A stretch of DNA of 64,000 bases from Diabrotica undecimpunctata (taxonomy: Eukaryota > Arthropoda > Insecta > Coleoptera > Chrysomelidae): assembly GCF_040954645.1 (NCBI RefSeq), contig NC_092808.1, positions 15,987,883 through 16,051,882 on the forward strand, given 5' to 3'. The position numbers were made by a program, and so were the translations under genes. This document shows positions 54,303 to 63,940 of this stretch, piece by piece. A model generated the notes under the pieces. It ran no database searches. It had not been told where the DNA came from and was given only the letters and a program-made list of their open reading frames with translations. Position 1 is the first letter of the stretch; each line of letters begins with the position of its first letter.

Positions 54303-55489
54303 TTAACGTTATAAACGTCACATCTCTATTAATTTATATTTAAATAATTATTTCATTTTAATTTGTTTATTAATTTATTAATTTCTTTATCTTCAGTTTA
54401 ATTTTTACTATTTTTTATTTATAAAAATAGTTGGCGCCCTATGTTTTTTCTTTTCTTCCTCTGTCTTTATTTTCTCTCTCTTTCTGTCCCGTAGAATAAA
54501 TATTCGCCCTCTCTCTTTTTGTTCGGCAGACTATTCTGTTCCGTGTTGACAGAAAAGATAGTTTCATGATATCTATAGCAACATCCTATAACATATGTGC
54601 TAACTTCATTCAGTCTCCCACTTTCTGTCAAAACAACTTTTCTGTAGTGGGATTATTTTTTGCCTCTTTTTGAAATTTATAAAAGAAGACAAAAATTATT
54701 ATAAGACTCATTTTTATGGTCTACAAAATCTCTTGGGGTAAGTACTTTCATTGTGATATTTATTTTATAATTCTGAGCACATTTCCAATATTTGTAACCT
54801 TACTTTCTTTCGAAAGCACATTTTTTTTCTGATATATGCATTAGGACTCTTTAACAGAATTTAACTAAGTAGTAACATTCATATTTCATTTTATCCTTGC
54901 CATACGCTATTTGTTTAAGTGTAATTTTGTAAGATGGCAAGGAAGTTAAACCTTTCTTTTTGATGTGTTTCTAATGCAAGTTGTTCCTTATCCTTTTAGT
55001 TTATTGGTTTACTGGACAGTTTATTGGTTTACTGGACAGTTTATTGGTTTATTGGACATTTTATTGGTTTATTGGATTTATTGGCTTGATATCAACCACC
55101 TTATTTGGAGTTCAACAATTGGTCAGGACATACAGCCACGTGTGACTGCAGCTCTCCAGAAGCCACAAATTCTAATTGGAGGACCCAACAGCTAGAACAC
55201 ACAAGCAGCCCATCGAAGCAATAAGTAACACTTATTAACTGTTAAGCTTTGGCAGGGTTAATTATTGTTTTTTTATACATTTAAATAAATATGTTTGGTT
55301 AAAATTTGTCTTATTTGCTATCAACTGAGAACTCAGGTTCAATCCCTAGTTTAAGACAAGACGAACTCACCCTTGAGATACTGAGCTAGGCAAGGTATAG
55401 ACGATAAGCTCCCATGGTTGATTGAGGTAATATTTTTACAATAGTACTTCAATTCTCTTTGGTAGTCTTATCGTTACAACCTCATAGAT
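54303..55489. mobile_element. Insertion 2 in piggyBac, with minisatellite
   Basis: About 1.2 kb of non-coding DNA between RFGY...LLTF and NIYQGAKG. It contains TAGTTGGCGCCCTATG (54430-54445), which looks like a primer binding site (TGGCGCC) of an LTR element, a pyrimidine-rich TTTTCTCTCTCTTTCTGTCC tract, and a 20-bp minisatellite at 54998-55077. The boundaries are set only by where the transposase stops and resumes. Confidence 0.35.
54998..55077 (+). repeat. 20-bp minisatellite, four units
   Basis: Units AGTTTATTGGTTTACTGGAC at 54998 and 55018 are identical. The units at 55038 and 55058 differ by one and by four bases. A partial fifth unit follows. Confidence 0.9.
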
Positions 55490-56784
55490 TTCAATATTTA
55501 TCAAGGAGCCAAGGGAAAATCCAATGAATACAAAAAATAATTTGGCCTTGGAGGTGGAATAATATTGCAGTTTGCTCAACTTATTCCTAAAATTCAATGC
55601 GATAGGGTTATGCCTCATTGTTTATATGCCAATAATTATTTGTGTCCATTCAGTGAAACATTTATAAAATCCATACGTGGAATTTACGAAAATTGGTACG
55701 GCGACAAAAATAAGGTGTTATGGTGGAACATACGTACATATAGGTGGAATGACAACGGCATAGTTACTTTGGCATCGAATTACCATAAAACGACGCCAGT
55801 TTATCAAGCGAATAGATACTCCTTTGCCCAAAGCAAAAAATTCAAAGTTACACTACATCTTATTCGGGCTTATAACGAAAATATGAGAGGAACTGATCGG
55901 ATGGATCAAAATGTTGCCTATGACAGAACAAATATAAGGTCCAAGAAATGGTATTGGCCTTTATTTATCTTGGGTCTTGATGTTTCCATACAAAATACTT
56001 GGTTAATTTATCGTAGAATGAGACACATTATTCCTGAACAACCCGAAATGAATTTGCTGCAGTTTCGTTGAAATATAGTCAAAGCCTTATTGTCGATGTT
56101 TGGAACTCCTCCAAGAACACCTGGTTCATCTCAATCTTCCATAAACAACATTACACAAGATGTTCGATTCGACAACATCGGCCATCTTATTTCTACCCAA
56201 GAAAAACGAACCCGATGCGTCCTTTGTCACTCAACAACCAATAAAAAATGTATTAAATGTAAGTTTGCTTTACATAAAAAATGTTTTATTAAATTTCATA
56301 GTCATACTTTATATTATTTTAATGCCAGTTTATTCAAATCTCTTTTATATGATTCAATAAAACATTTCAAATCACGTATTTTAAAAGTTTACATCCTAAC
56401 TGCCCAGTGTTACGTTTTCGCAACAGCCAATTATCAAAAAATTGGAGTTTCACATTTTTTAAACATATATTTTTGTTAAGTTTGTGACTTTTAGAGCATC
56501 AATTTTTCAGAAATAAAAAAACGGGTGTGGCAGTCCAGTGGGACTGCCGGTAGAAGTAATACTTCTATACACGCGTTCGTCGTTACAAATTTATATGGGA
56601 GTCAATATGCACAATCATTACATATGTAATGCTATAGGTAAGAGAGAGCAGAAGGAGAAAAAGAATTAGGTATACAGGTATACGGTGCATCGTTTGCTGT
56701 ATATAAACATTTGACCTGTAATAGGAGTATAGTAAGTAAATGAAGGATTGAATCAATATTTTAATGAAAATATATATTTTTATT

Positions 56785-56788
<4 letters not shown>

Positions 56789-56832
<44 letters not shown>
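56789..56832. repeat. (TA)n tract left of the palindrome
   Basis: About 22 TA units directly abut the left arm of the 260-bp inverted repeat. A matching tract lies on the other side. Confidence 0.85.
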
Positions 56833-56839
<7 letters not shown>

Positions 56840-57375
56840 GGGTTGAGGTCAATTGGGTATACAGCTGATTAAAAGCCAAGTGTACTCTGTTTAACAATTC
56901 ATTATATTTCGCCAATTTTCATTGGCATCATCAGATGAGAGCTACAATTATTTAAAACATGGTAAAATACAATTTAATAATAGTTTGTTGTTTATATACT
57001 TACTTAATTGAGGTTAATGGCAGTGCGATTTATTTTAAAACCATCAAGTAAAAATTTTTTTGTTGGAATAATGTTGATTGTAGTTGATGTTGATTACAAA
57101 TTAAAATATAGGAAACAACATCAACTACAATCAACATTATTCCAACAAAAAAATTTTTACTTGATGGTATTAAAATAAATCGCACTGCCATTAACCTCAA
57201 TTAAGTAAGTATATAAACAACAAACTATTATTAAATTGTATTTTACCATGTTTTAAATAATTGTAGCTCTCATCTGATGATGCCAATGAAAATTGGCGAA
57301 ATATAATGAATTGTTAAACAGAGTACACTTGGCTTTTAATCAGCTGTATACCCAATTAACCTCAACCCCCCTTTT
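56833..57375. repeat. 260-bp near-perfect inverted repeat (Penelope-like termini)
   Basis: Arms 56833-57092 and 57116-57375 have equal length and only a few mismatches, around a 23-bp spacer. Each arm reads, in one orientation, CTCATCTGATGATGCCAAT then GAAA, ATTGGC and GAAAT. This is a CUGAUGA box, a stem with GAAA loop and a GAAA box, close to a hammerhead core but with one extra U before the stem. The design (hairpin motif, inverted arrangement, TA flanks) fits a pair of inverted Penelope-like terminal repeats without ORF. Confidence 0.8.
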
Positions 57376-57381
57376 CATCTA

Positions 57382-57383
<2 letters not shown>

Positions 57384-57461
<78 letters not shown>
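57384..57461. repeat. (TA)n tract right of the palindrome
   Basis: About 39 TA units follow the right arm after CATCTACCA. Confidence 0.85.
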
Positions 57462-57467
<6 letters not shown>

Positions 57468-57782
57468 CTCTGCAGTAAAATTCATTGTTAAACATTGACA
57501 AATACAATATTTAATTGTTGTTTGTTGTGTATATAAGTACACATTTAAACTTTCTTGAGATATTTACAAGTTTTAATTTATAATTTAACATGCCTAACGA
57601 GGCTTGTTACTCCCGTGAAAATTTCCAAAGTAGAACGCGCGTATAGAAGTATAACTTCAAAAACCAACAACTCGGATTATGTTGTAAATTTTCATTTTAT
57701 TTTAAAATTTAGCATTTTTGCGTATATTAAATATATTTAATAAAATTAACGTGGGGTTTTTAAATATTTCAAAAATAAAAAA

Positions 57783-57855
57783 GGAAATTCATATTGGGAT
57801 TCGAACTCACATACACCAGCGTATGAACCAAACACGTAAAACATTTGCCAATTAG
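57783..57855 (-). pseudogene. tRNA-derived sequence with B box
   Basis: Minus strand: TAATTGGCAAATGTTTTACG ... GTTTGGTTCATACGC ... GAGTTCGAATCCCAATATGA and ATTTCC, then T6. GTTCGAATCCC is a clear B box. The 5' acceptor strand that should pair with GAATTTCC is missing and the A box is incomplete, so it is a 5'-truncated tRNA relic or a tRNA-like SINE head. It occupies exactly the place of the tRNA-Asp-like gene in copy 1 of the repeat. Confidence 0.5.
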
Positions 57856-58016
57856 ACATGACACAAACGTATTTCAAAATTGACAGTTCTCGCTCATACA
57901 GTGATTTATTTAGATTATTATTTTGAAATACAAAAGACTAAAATAATTATGGAACATTTAATAAATAATACAAAACATATCACATAAATAATAATATTAA
58001 TAAATATTATATAATG

Positions 58017-58017
<1 letters not shown>

Positions 58018-58081
<64 letters not shown>

Positions 58082-58236
58082 ATATATAATATATAATATA
58101 TAATATATAATATATAATATATAATATATAATATATAATATATAATATATAATATATAATATATAATATATAATATATAATATATAATATATAATATATA
58201 ATATATAATATATAATATATAATATATAATATTAAA
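58018..58236. repeat. (TA)n passing into a TATAATA heptamer array
   Basis: About 50 bp of TA repeats are followed by more than 20 tandem TATAATA units to about 58231. Copy 1 of the host repeat has only a short AT tract at this place (47580-47640). Confidence 0.9.
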
Positions 58237-58404
58237 TATATATACAAAAGGAACATTTTTATATTCAAGAGAGGAAGAGAGAGAAAATATATCTTCTGTC
58301 TCTCACTTACTCATTATCTTACATATGTAATGATTTCACCGATTCAATCCCGTTCAAATTTCCAACGTGGAGCGCGCGTATAGAAGTATAACTTCAAAAA
58401 AAAT

Positions 58405-59010
58405 AAGCATAAATAATAATTATTAAATAAAGGTTAAATAAAGTATCGGTAATTCATTTTGTTCTTGTAAATAGCTTGATGGTTTGCATTTGTCGCTAAT
58501 ACTAATATTATGATTCTGCTATTTGATCATAGAAATAAATGTTATTGACCGAGGAAAGTCTACAATAACAGAATAATTTATATAAAAACAGCAGACGCTT
58601 ACATATACTTGTGGACTTTTAATGAACAGTTAACTCATTAGTATGATATACAGATAGGAAGTCAAATGTGCAATGAAAGTGAAAATTGACTTTAAAGTAG
58701 TCACTTCAATATTTATTTATCGAAGAGAAGACAAATAGCTACGAGAAAGCGACGGCTTTTAAGAAAAAATTGTCGCGTACCAGGGTATTAAGAAAATACT
58801 GTACGTGTGGTGAACTGGAAATCAAATTACACAATCGAGTGAAAGTTTAGACAAATAATTGCCACCCTTAATAAATAACCTATAATTTGTATTGTCGATG
58901 TATAATAAAGGATTATATCGACTAGATTCTAAGGAAAGTACAGAAATTTTCATATCTTGACTATGTTGCCTGTGTGAGTCCATTTCAAATAGGTAAAAAA
59001 ATATGAATAA
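58405..59010. other. No gene recognised
   Basis: AT-rich; nothing supported on either strand. Confidence 0.4.
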
Positions 59011-59015
59011 GACTT

Positions 59016-60870
59016 ACTTCATCAACTAGCCTCTAACGTCCACTGCTGAACATATGCCTCTCGCATGCTTTTCCACTTAGTCCGATTTTGCGCCATCTGA
59101 ATCCAATTTGTAGTCACTCTTTTTATGTCATCTGTCCATCTCGTTGGGGTTCGACCTCTATTTCGGTTAGCTTGTATTCGGGGTCTCCATTCCAAAATTC
59201 TTTTTGTCCACCGGTCATCAACTGATCTTGCTACATGACCTGCCCAGTTCCACTTTAGTGTTGTTATCCTTTCAATAACGTCTGCTACTCCTGATATTTT
59301 GCGTATAGTAGCATTGGGTATTCTATCACGTAGAGAAATCCCTAACATTATTCTCTCCATTGCCCTTTCCGAAACTTGTAGTTTACTCACTGTTGTTCTT
59401 GTGAGTGTTAGGGTTTCTGCGCCGTAGGTCATCACTGGCAAAATACACTGATTAAATACTTTTCTCTTCAGACACATTGGAATCTTAGACCTAAAAATAT
59501 CCTTCATCTTTCCAAATGCAGCCCAAGCGAGGTTTATTCTTCTTTTCAGCTCGATTGTTTGGTTGTCTCGACTTATTTTGATCTCATGGCCCAAGTACTT
59601 ATAGGAGTCAACTGGCTCAATATCTTTGTCTTCTACTGAGAGAGTTTTTGTTGTGGACTAAATTTGTCATAAATTGTGTTTTTGAAAAATTTATTTTAAG
59701 ACCAACTCTTTTTGTGGCAGTATGGAGTTCTTGGAGCATTATATGTGCCTGATCAAAGCTGTCTGGAATAAGAACGATATCATCTGCAAATTTAAGGTTA
59801 TTTAAAAATTTTCCATCTACATTGATGCCCTTTTCGTTCCAATCTATTGTTTTACAAGCGTATTCTAGCAAAGTTGTAAATAATTTAGGAGACATGTTGT
59901 CTCCTTGCCGAACACCTCTTTCAATAAAAAAGGTCCCAGTATCTTCATTAAGTCGTACATAGGCTGTAGCATGCTGATAGATGTATCTGATGGAGGATAT
60001 GTATCGGTGATCTATTCTACATTGTGTTAGAGCTTGGAGCATTTCACTTTGATTGACCGTATCAAATGCTTTTTCAAAGTCGTCAAAGACAAGTATCAGG
60101 GATCTATTATATTCAATGGTTTTTTCATTCAACGACTTAATGGTTTGCAAATGATCGTTTGTTCCGTATCCAACTCTAAATCCTGCTTGCTCGCAAGATT
60201 GATAGAAGTCTAGTTTTGATGTCAATCTATTAGTTATTATCTTCATACACAACTTATAAACGTAAGATAACAAGCTAATAGGTCTATAGTTCTTTAGCTC
60301 TATTATATCTCCCTTTGTGTGCACGACTACTATAACAGCTTTATTCCACTGAGACGGTGTAACCTCTTTTGAAAGGCATAAGGTATATAATTGTGTCAAT
60401 GCTTTCAATACTGTCTTTCCTCCTGCTTTAACTGCCTCAATAACGATTTGGTCATCACCAGCTGCTTTATTGTTGTTCGTTCGATTTAATGACTTTAAGA
60501 CTTCTTCGATTGTTATTTCTGGGATATCCTCTGAACCCACATTCTGGACTTTTCTCAACTTGGTGCCGTCTTTCTTACATCTTTCTCTATATAATTCTGT
60601 GTAAAATTCTTCAATTACCTTAATTGAGCTTGACAGATTCTTACCTAGAGCTTGACATCTCTTCAGCATCTTTAAACTTTTATTTTCCTCGACAACCGTT
60701 GTAATCTTTTTTGTGTTATATTGTCGTACGTCCTTTCTCACTGCTTTATTAATATCTTTATTAAGTTGTTGTAGTACGCGTGCATTCGTATCGTTTTTGT
60801 TCTTAAGTTCTCTTCGTGTCTCCATAAGTCTTTTTGTCTCATGACTGATTTTTTTTCTTCACTGATTTTT
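59016..60870 (-). pseudogene. LINE E (RTE-type) RT, one frameshift
   Basis: The main frame 60825-59617 (402 codons) gives LSSSIKVIEEFYTELYRERC, ITIEEVLKSLNRTNNNKAAG, then DDQIVIEAVKAGGKTVLKAL, VYKLCMKIITNRLTSKLDFY, QAGFRVGYGTNDHLQTIKSL, LILVFDDFEKAFDTVNQSEM (motif A), RGVRQGDNMSPKLFTTLLEY, NLKFADDIVLIPDSFDQAHI (FADD), LKINFSKTQFMTNL. A shift near 59640 leads into 59594-59022: YLGHEIKISRDNQTIELKRR, INLAWAAFGKMKDIFRSKIP, CILPVMTYGAETLTLTRTTV, WAGHVARSVDDRWTKRILEW, ending LEAS-stop. All RT blocks are present; only the endonuclease is missing by 5' truncation near 60870. The LAWAAFGK and MTYGAE-L-LT blocks are typical of lepidopteran/coleopteran RTE elements. A decayed relative lies at 31810-32770. 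Confidence 0.85.
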
Positions 60871-60889
60871 TAGACTTACTCACGATTAA

Positions 60890-61060
60890 TTTATTCTAAC
60901 ACCAACGACCGGTTTCGTATACTATAATTTGCTATGTATCTTCAAGTCAACCGTACATGGTAAACTAAGTGCTAAATGAAAATATAATAACCCGTATTAG
61001 GGTGCTGTCTGGTACAGAATATACAGCAATTATGCCAACATTATAATTATGTAGGTAATT
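60890..61060 (-). other. Penelope-like terminus with GAAACCGGTCG motif
   Basis: On the minus strand ACTTGAAGATACATAGCAAA ... TAGTATACGAAACCGGTCG then TTGGTG (complement of 60901-60954). UUGAAGA ... CGAAACCGGTCG is the common hammerhead-like signature of Penelope-like termini. No ORF is attached in this window, so it is a fragment or solo terminus. Confidence 0.5.
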
Positions 61061-61064
61061 ATTA

Positions 61065-61470
61065 AATATAAATTTAAATTGATTAAATAAAAATTAAGTG
61101 AAAAATTATTAAGTAAAATTGAAATTAAATAAATATTACTTACATGTCGATACAAGGATTATTATTAAATGTTTGAGAAAATATAATTTAAAAATCCGTT
61201 ATGGTAAATTGGTGACAGGTGATTGGTTTTACTGCAGCTATTTAACGAATAAAGGGATAGTTATTGAGGGGAAAAGATATTAACAACTAGGCTAAGAATG
61301 TACGTATTGTGTAAATTGTTTATTGAAAATTAAATATAACTTTATATTCTTTAAAAGTTATTTATCTTTATTGAAGAGGTATATTTTCAAAATGTGTGTT
61401 ATTTATTTAAAATATTTATTTAGAACAGACAGCACTGTGACAATGTAGAATAAAATAGATGTTCTATTTA
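61065..61470. other. No gene recognised
   Basis: AT-rich sequence before the 9-bp duplication of the long-TIR element. Confidence 0.4.
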
Positions 61471-61479
61471 TAATGTAAG

Positions 61480-62042
61480 GGTTGAATTTACCGAAAGTAC
61501 AAACTGATTACAGCTGTAAATGTCAAACATGGAACAAAAAATTTCGGTATAGCAGTGTTTGCATGTTTTTATAATGTAAATGCTGTATACTTCAAATATA
61601 AAAAGATAAAGCGTTAGAAAAGTACATATTGTTTATATTATGTTATGAATTCTGCAATTTTTGGTTGATATAAAACAACAATGAGTAAATATTTATTTCT
61701 TTGGAGATTAATTGCAGTTAATTATTAGAAATTTTTTTAGCAATTACCCTTTGATAGTTTAGGGGATATATTTGCCAATCGTTAAATCAGCAGTTGCCAG
61801 ATTACAAAAGATGTTTGCAATTAATCTCGAAAGAGACAAATATTTACTCGTTATTGTTTCATATAAATTAAAAATTGAAGAATTCATAAAATAGCATAAT
61901 CAAAATGTACTTTTTAAAAGCTTTATCTCTTTATATTTGAAGCATACAACATATGCATTACAAAAACATGCCAACACTGCCAAACCGAAATATTTTTGAC
62001 ATTTGCGGCTATATTCAGCTTGTACTTTCGGTAAACTCAACC
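61480..62042. mobile_element. 563-bp long-TIR element with 9-bp TSD (Mutator-like MITE)
   Basis: Arms 61480-61716 and 61816-62042 are imperfect inverted repeats of about 230 bp. The ends read GGTTGAATTTACCGAAAGTA / complement of TGTACTTTCGGTAAACTCAA. TAATGTAAG occurs at 61471-61479 and 62043-62051, a 9-bp target-site duplication. Long TIRs, 9-bp duplication and no coding capacity are the features of TIR-MULE type non-autonomous elements. The arms have diverged visibly, so the insertion is old. Confidence 0.75.
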
Positions 62043-62051
62043 TAATGTAAG

Positions 62052-62380
62052 TTTGGGTGTGCAATTACTCCAATTTGTAGTTATAAAATTAATGAAAATC
62101 CAATTTTGGTCTGTATTTGGGCAGAAAAGAAATTCTTGTAATGTCAATTCAAATTAAAAACACTTAAGGACAAACAGAAAACATTCAAGAAGCCATTTGA
62201 TTTAAAAAAGGGGGTATTTTGTAGTACTACATCACTTGTATACAGGAGGAACTGACAAACAGGAATAGTTTTTTGTTGTCTAATAAATTTTGAGAGGTAA
62301 AATTGACATAGTTGATGCAGTTGTAGGTTAAAGTGTGGCAGTTCGGGTTCTCTTTAATTAGTACTGTAAATAAAGTTAAC
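62052..62380. other. No gene recognised
   Basis: AT-rich; nothing supported. Confidence 0.4.
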
Positions 62381-62384
62381 AAAA

Positions 62385-62851
62385 AAAAAGGAAAAGACAG
62401 TTAAGATTTGATTTCACGTACAGGGCGCCTGCGCTTCCGCTTATATGTGTATTTCGGCCTAATAGGCTTTCGCAGTCGCTCTGAACGTGAAAATAAATCT
62501 ATTCAGTCTTAGGAAGCAACTCTAACATGGCTTCGTATAGACGCAAATAGCGACATCTGATAATAAAATCCGTAAACTAATTTTCGGAACCAAATTCAGA
62601 ATTTCGCTTTAATCTGTGCCTTCTAAGAATTGCAAGGCAAAACAGACATTGATAAAGATGTTATTAGAGACATGGGGAATCTAAAAATTGCATTCCACAA
62701 CATATCTCCTCAACTAAGCAAAATTCTTAGCGAATTGGTTTCTAGTATTCGTACAGAGTATATCGGAATAAAAAGGAAAAGACAGTTAAGATTTGATTTC
62801 ACGTACAGGGCGCCTGCGCATCCGCTTATACGTATATCGGCCTAATAGGCC
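62385..62851 (+). repeat. ~80-bp direct repeat enclosing a short frame
   Basis: Copies at 62385-62467 and 62770-62851 share AAAAAGGAAAAGACAGTTAA through CAGGGCGCCTGCGC-TCCGCT and CGGCCTAATAGGC, with a few changes. The 71-codon frame 62630-62845 (KIAFHNISPQLSKILSELVS, RTEYIGIKRKRQLRFDFTYR) ends within the second copy. I do not recognise the protein. The arrangement could be the ends of a short element with direct terminal repeats, or a local duplication. Confidence 0.5.
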
Positions 62852-63845
62852 TCATCAACATCAAAGTTAACCAACTATATAATGTGAAGTAAACATAGAT
62901 ACTTTGATATAGTGATTAAATATTTAAATAGATATTATAATCTAATTTATGAATAATATTGGCATACTTTTTACAAAGACTTAATAAATTTAATGTAACA
63001 ATTAAAAAGGTTGTATCAGAAACTAAAAGTTTTAGGCTTTTAAAACATTTTAGCTCCATATACTTCATACGGTTAAGTCCAGTAATCCATGTATCCACTA
63101 CTTATAAGAATACTTTAATACCATTGAAGTTTGTAAAAACTTTCTTCGTTTTTTGAAAAGCGGAAAGGAATTTTTTAGATTTTGTTCTTTTACTTGTGTC
63201 GTAGTGGCTTATCGGTTAATGATTACTTTAATATTGATACTGAAGATAAATCTACAAATTTATTTATACTTAACTTCTTTATTTCAGGTGAGTACTTCTC
63301 TAAAAAAAATGTTACACACAATTTGGGATTTTAATACAGAATATTTAGGATTTATCAGGTAAGTCGCTTATAGTTCGTCCCAAACCCTTCTTTCAGTGCG
63401 TTATAGTTGATCGAATTCTCTCTAACACATTAAGCTAGAAGTGACAGAAAAAGACGTGAGTCTGTGATTATTATACATAGAACTTAGAAAATTATTTATC
63501 GTAAAGCTAATTCTACTTACGGATGTATAATTGGTTGGAGTTTAGAATACGCTAAATAGATATCCAATCAATGATGCGCATAAATATAATTTGACACAGA
63601 AGGTCTCGATCTTGACAGTACTTTCACAACGTCAACTGATAAAATAATTGTCATTCCAGGTTAGTATTATCAGACATTTTACAGTGAAAATTTAATTTTG
63701 TATTTATTGTCATAAAAATATTTTAAATATGCCGAGATATATCGAGAAAGAACAAAGACTAATATTAAAATTATTAAATTATTTTCAATTAGAAAAAGAG
63801 GGATTACGATCCTGCAACTGTCAAATTTAACTAAAATGACATGCA
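62852..63845. other. Mostly silent; candidate small exon at 63288-63358
   Basis: No repeat recognised. CTTCTTTATTTCAG|GT at 63287 is a good acceptor and TTATCAG|GTAAGT at 63358 a good donor. The 71 bp between them are open in one frame (STSLKKMLHTIWDFNTEYLG). With no flanking exon recognised this remains a candidate for a host exon. Confidence 0.2.
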
Positions 63846-63851
63846 ATAATG

Positions 63852-63940
63852 TCGATCGGATAGCCAAGCGGGCTGGGCGGCTGGCTTCTCTTTCGCTTCA
63901 CTGCGAGAGATGTCAGTTCAATCCCCAGATCGGTGTACAG
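63852..63940 (+). mobile_element. tRNA-derived SINE-like head
   Basis: TAGCCAAGCGGG at 63861-63872 fits the A box consensus TRGCNNAGYNGG exactly. GTTCAATCC at 63916-63924 fits the B box. The spacing (55 bp) is that of a tRNA with a long variable arm (Ser/Leu type). The flanks GATCGGA and CAGATCGGT do not pair as an acceptor stem, so this is not a working tRNA but the promoter head of a SINE. The body continues toward the window end. Confidence 0.5.

Larger units (their letters stand above)
52129..56359 (+). pseudogene. piggyBac transposase in three blocks
   Basis: Block 1 (52129-52832): acidic N-terminus with PTDLTDEDTGDENC, then FGVDELKAFIRILLVSEYST, NPRRSMYWE, SNMHRNRFETILMCM. Block 2 (about 54047-54302): NDNLNIDRSDKTYEISPYLK, SLRKSFTEYTVWETESSVDE, AMIPYYG (SVDEAMIPY, a catalytic Asp region), HIKDKLIRFGY. 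Block 3 (about 55490-56359): NIYQGAKGKSNEY, FGLGGGIILQFAQLIPKI, CLYANNYLCPFSETFIKSIR, TPVYQANRYSFAQSKKFKVT, LIRAYNENMRGTDRMDQNVA, YDRTNIRSKKWYWPLFILGL, and after TGA (56069) a terminal zinc knuckle, CVLCHSTTNKKCIKCKFALH then KKCFIKFH. The C-terminal half is well preserved. Stops and the two inserts disable the gene. Confidence 0.8.
51777..56480 (+). mobile_element. piggyBac element broken by two insertions
   Basis: The left end is at TTAACCCATTAATGCCCAGC (51777), followed by a palindrome (GTTGCGTTTTCGCAAC). A related GCCCAGTGTTACGTTTTCGC block occurs at 56401, near the 3' end of the coding region, and a TTAA at 56476 could be the right end, though no good inverted terminus is seen. The transposase frame lies in three blocks separated by about 1.2 kb each of foreign sequence. 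Confidence 0.6.
56521..58402. mobile_element. Long-TIR repeat with tRNA-like insert, copy 2
   Basis: It starts ACGGGTGTGGCAGTCCAGTG like copy 1 (46884) and ends CGTGGAGCGCGCGTATAGAA ... CTTCAAAAAA like copy 1. Shared interior blocks include GAAGGATTGAATCAATATTT, CTCTGCAGTAAAA and ACATGACACAAACGTATTT. It is enlarged by a palindromic insert (56833-57375) between TA tracts, by an extra right-end copy near 57600-57665, and by an expanded AT array (58018-58236). Confidence 0.65.

Noticed and set aside
58020..58268. 82-codon Ile/Tyr/Leu frame
   Set aside because: It is the translation of the TA and TATAATA arrays.
63852..63940. Functional tRNA-Ser/Leu gene
   Set aside because: A and B boxes fit but the ends do not form an acceptor stem; better explained as a SINE head.
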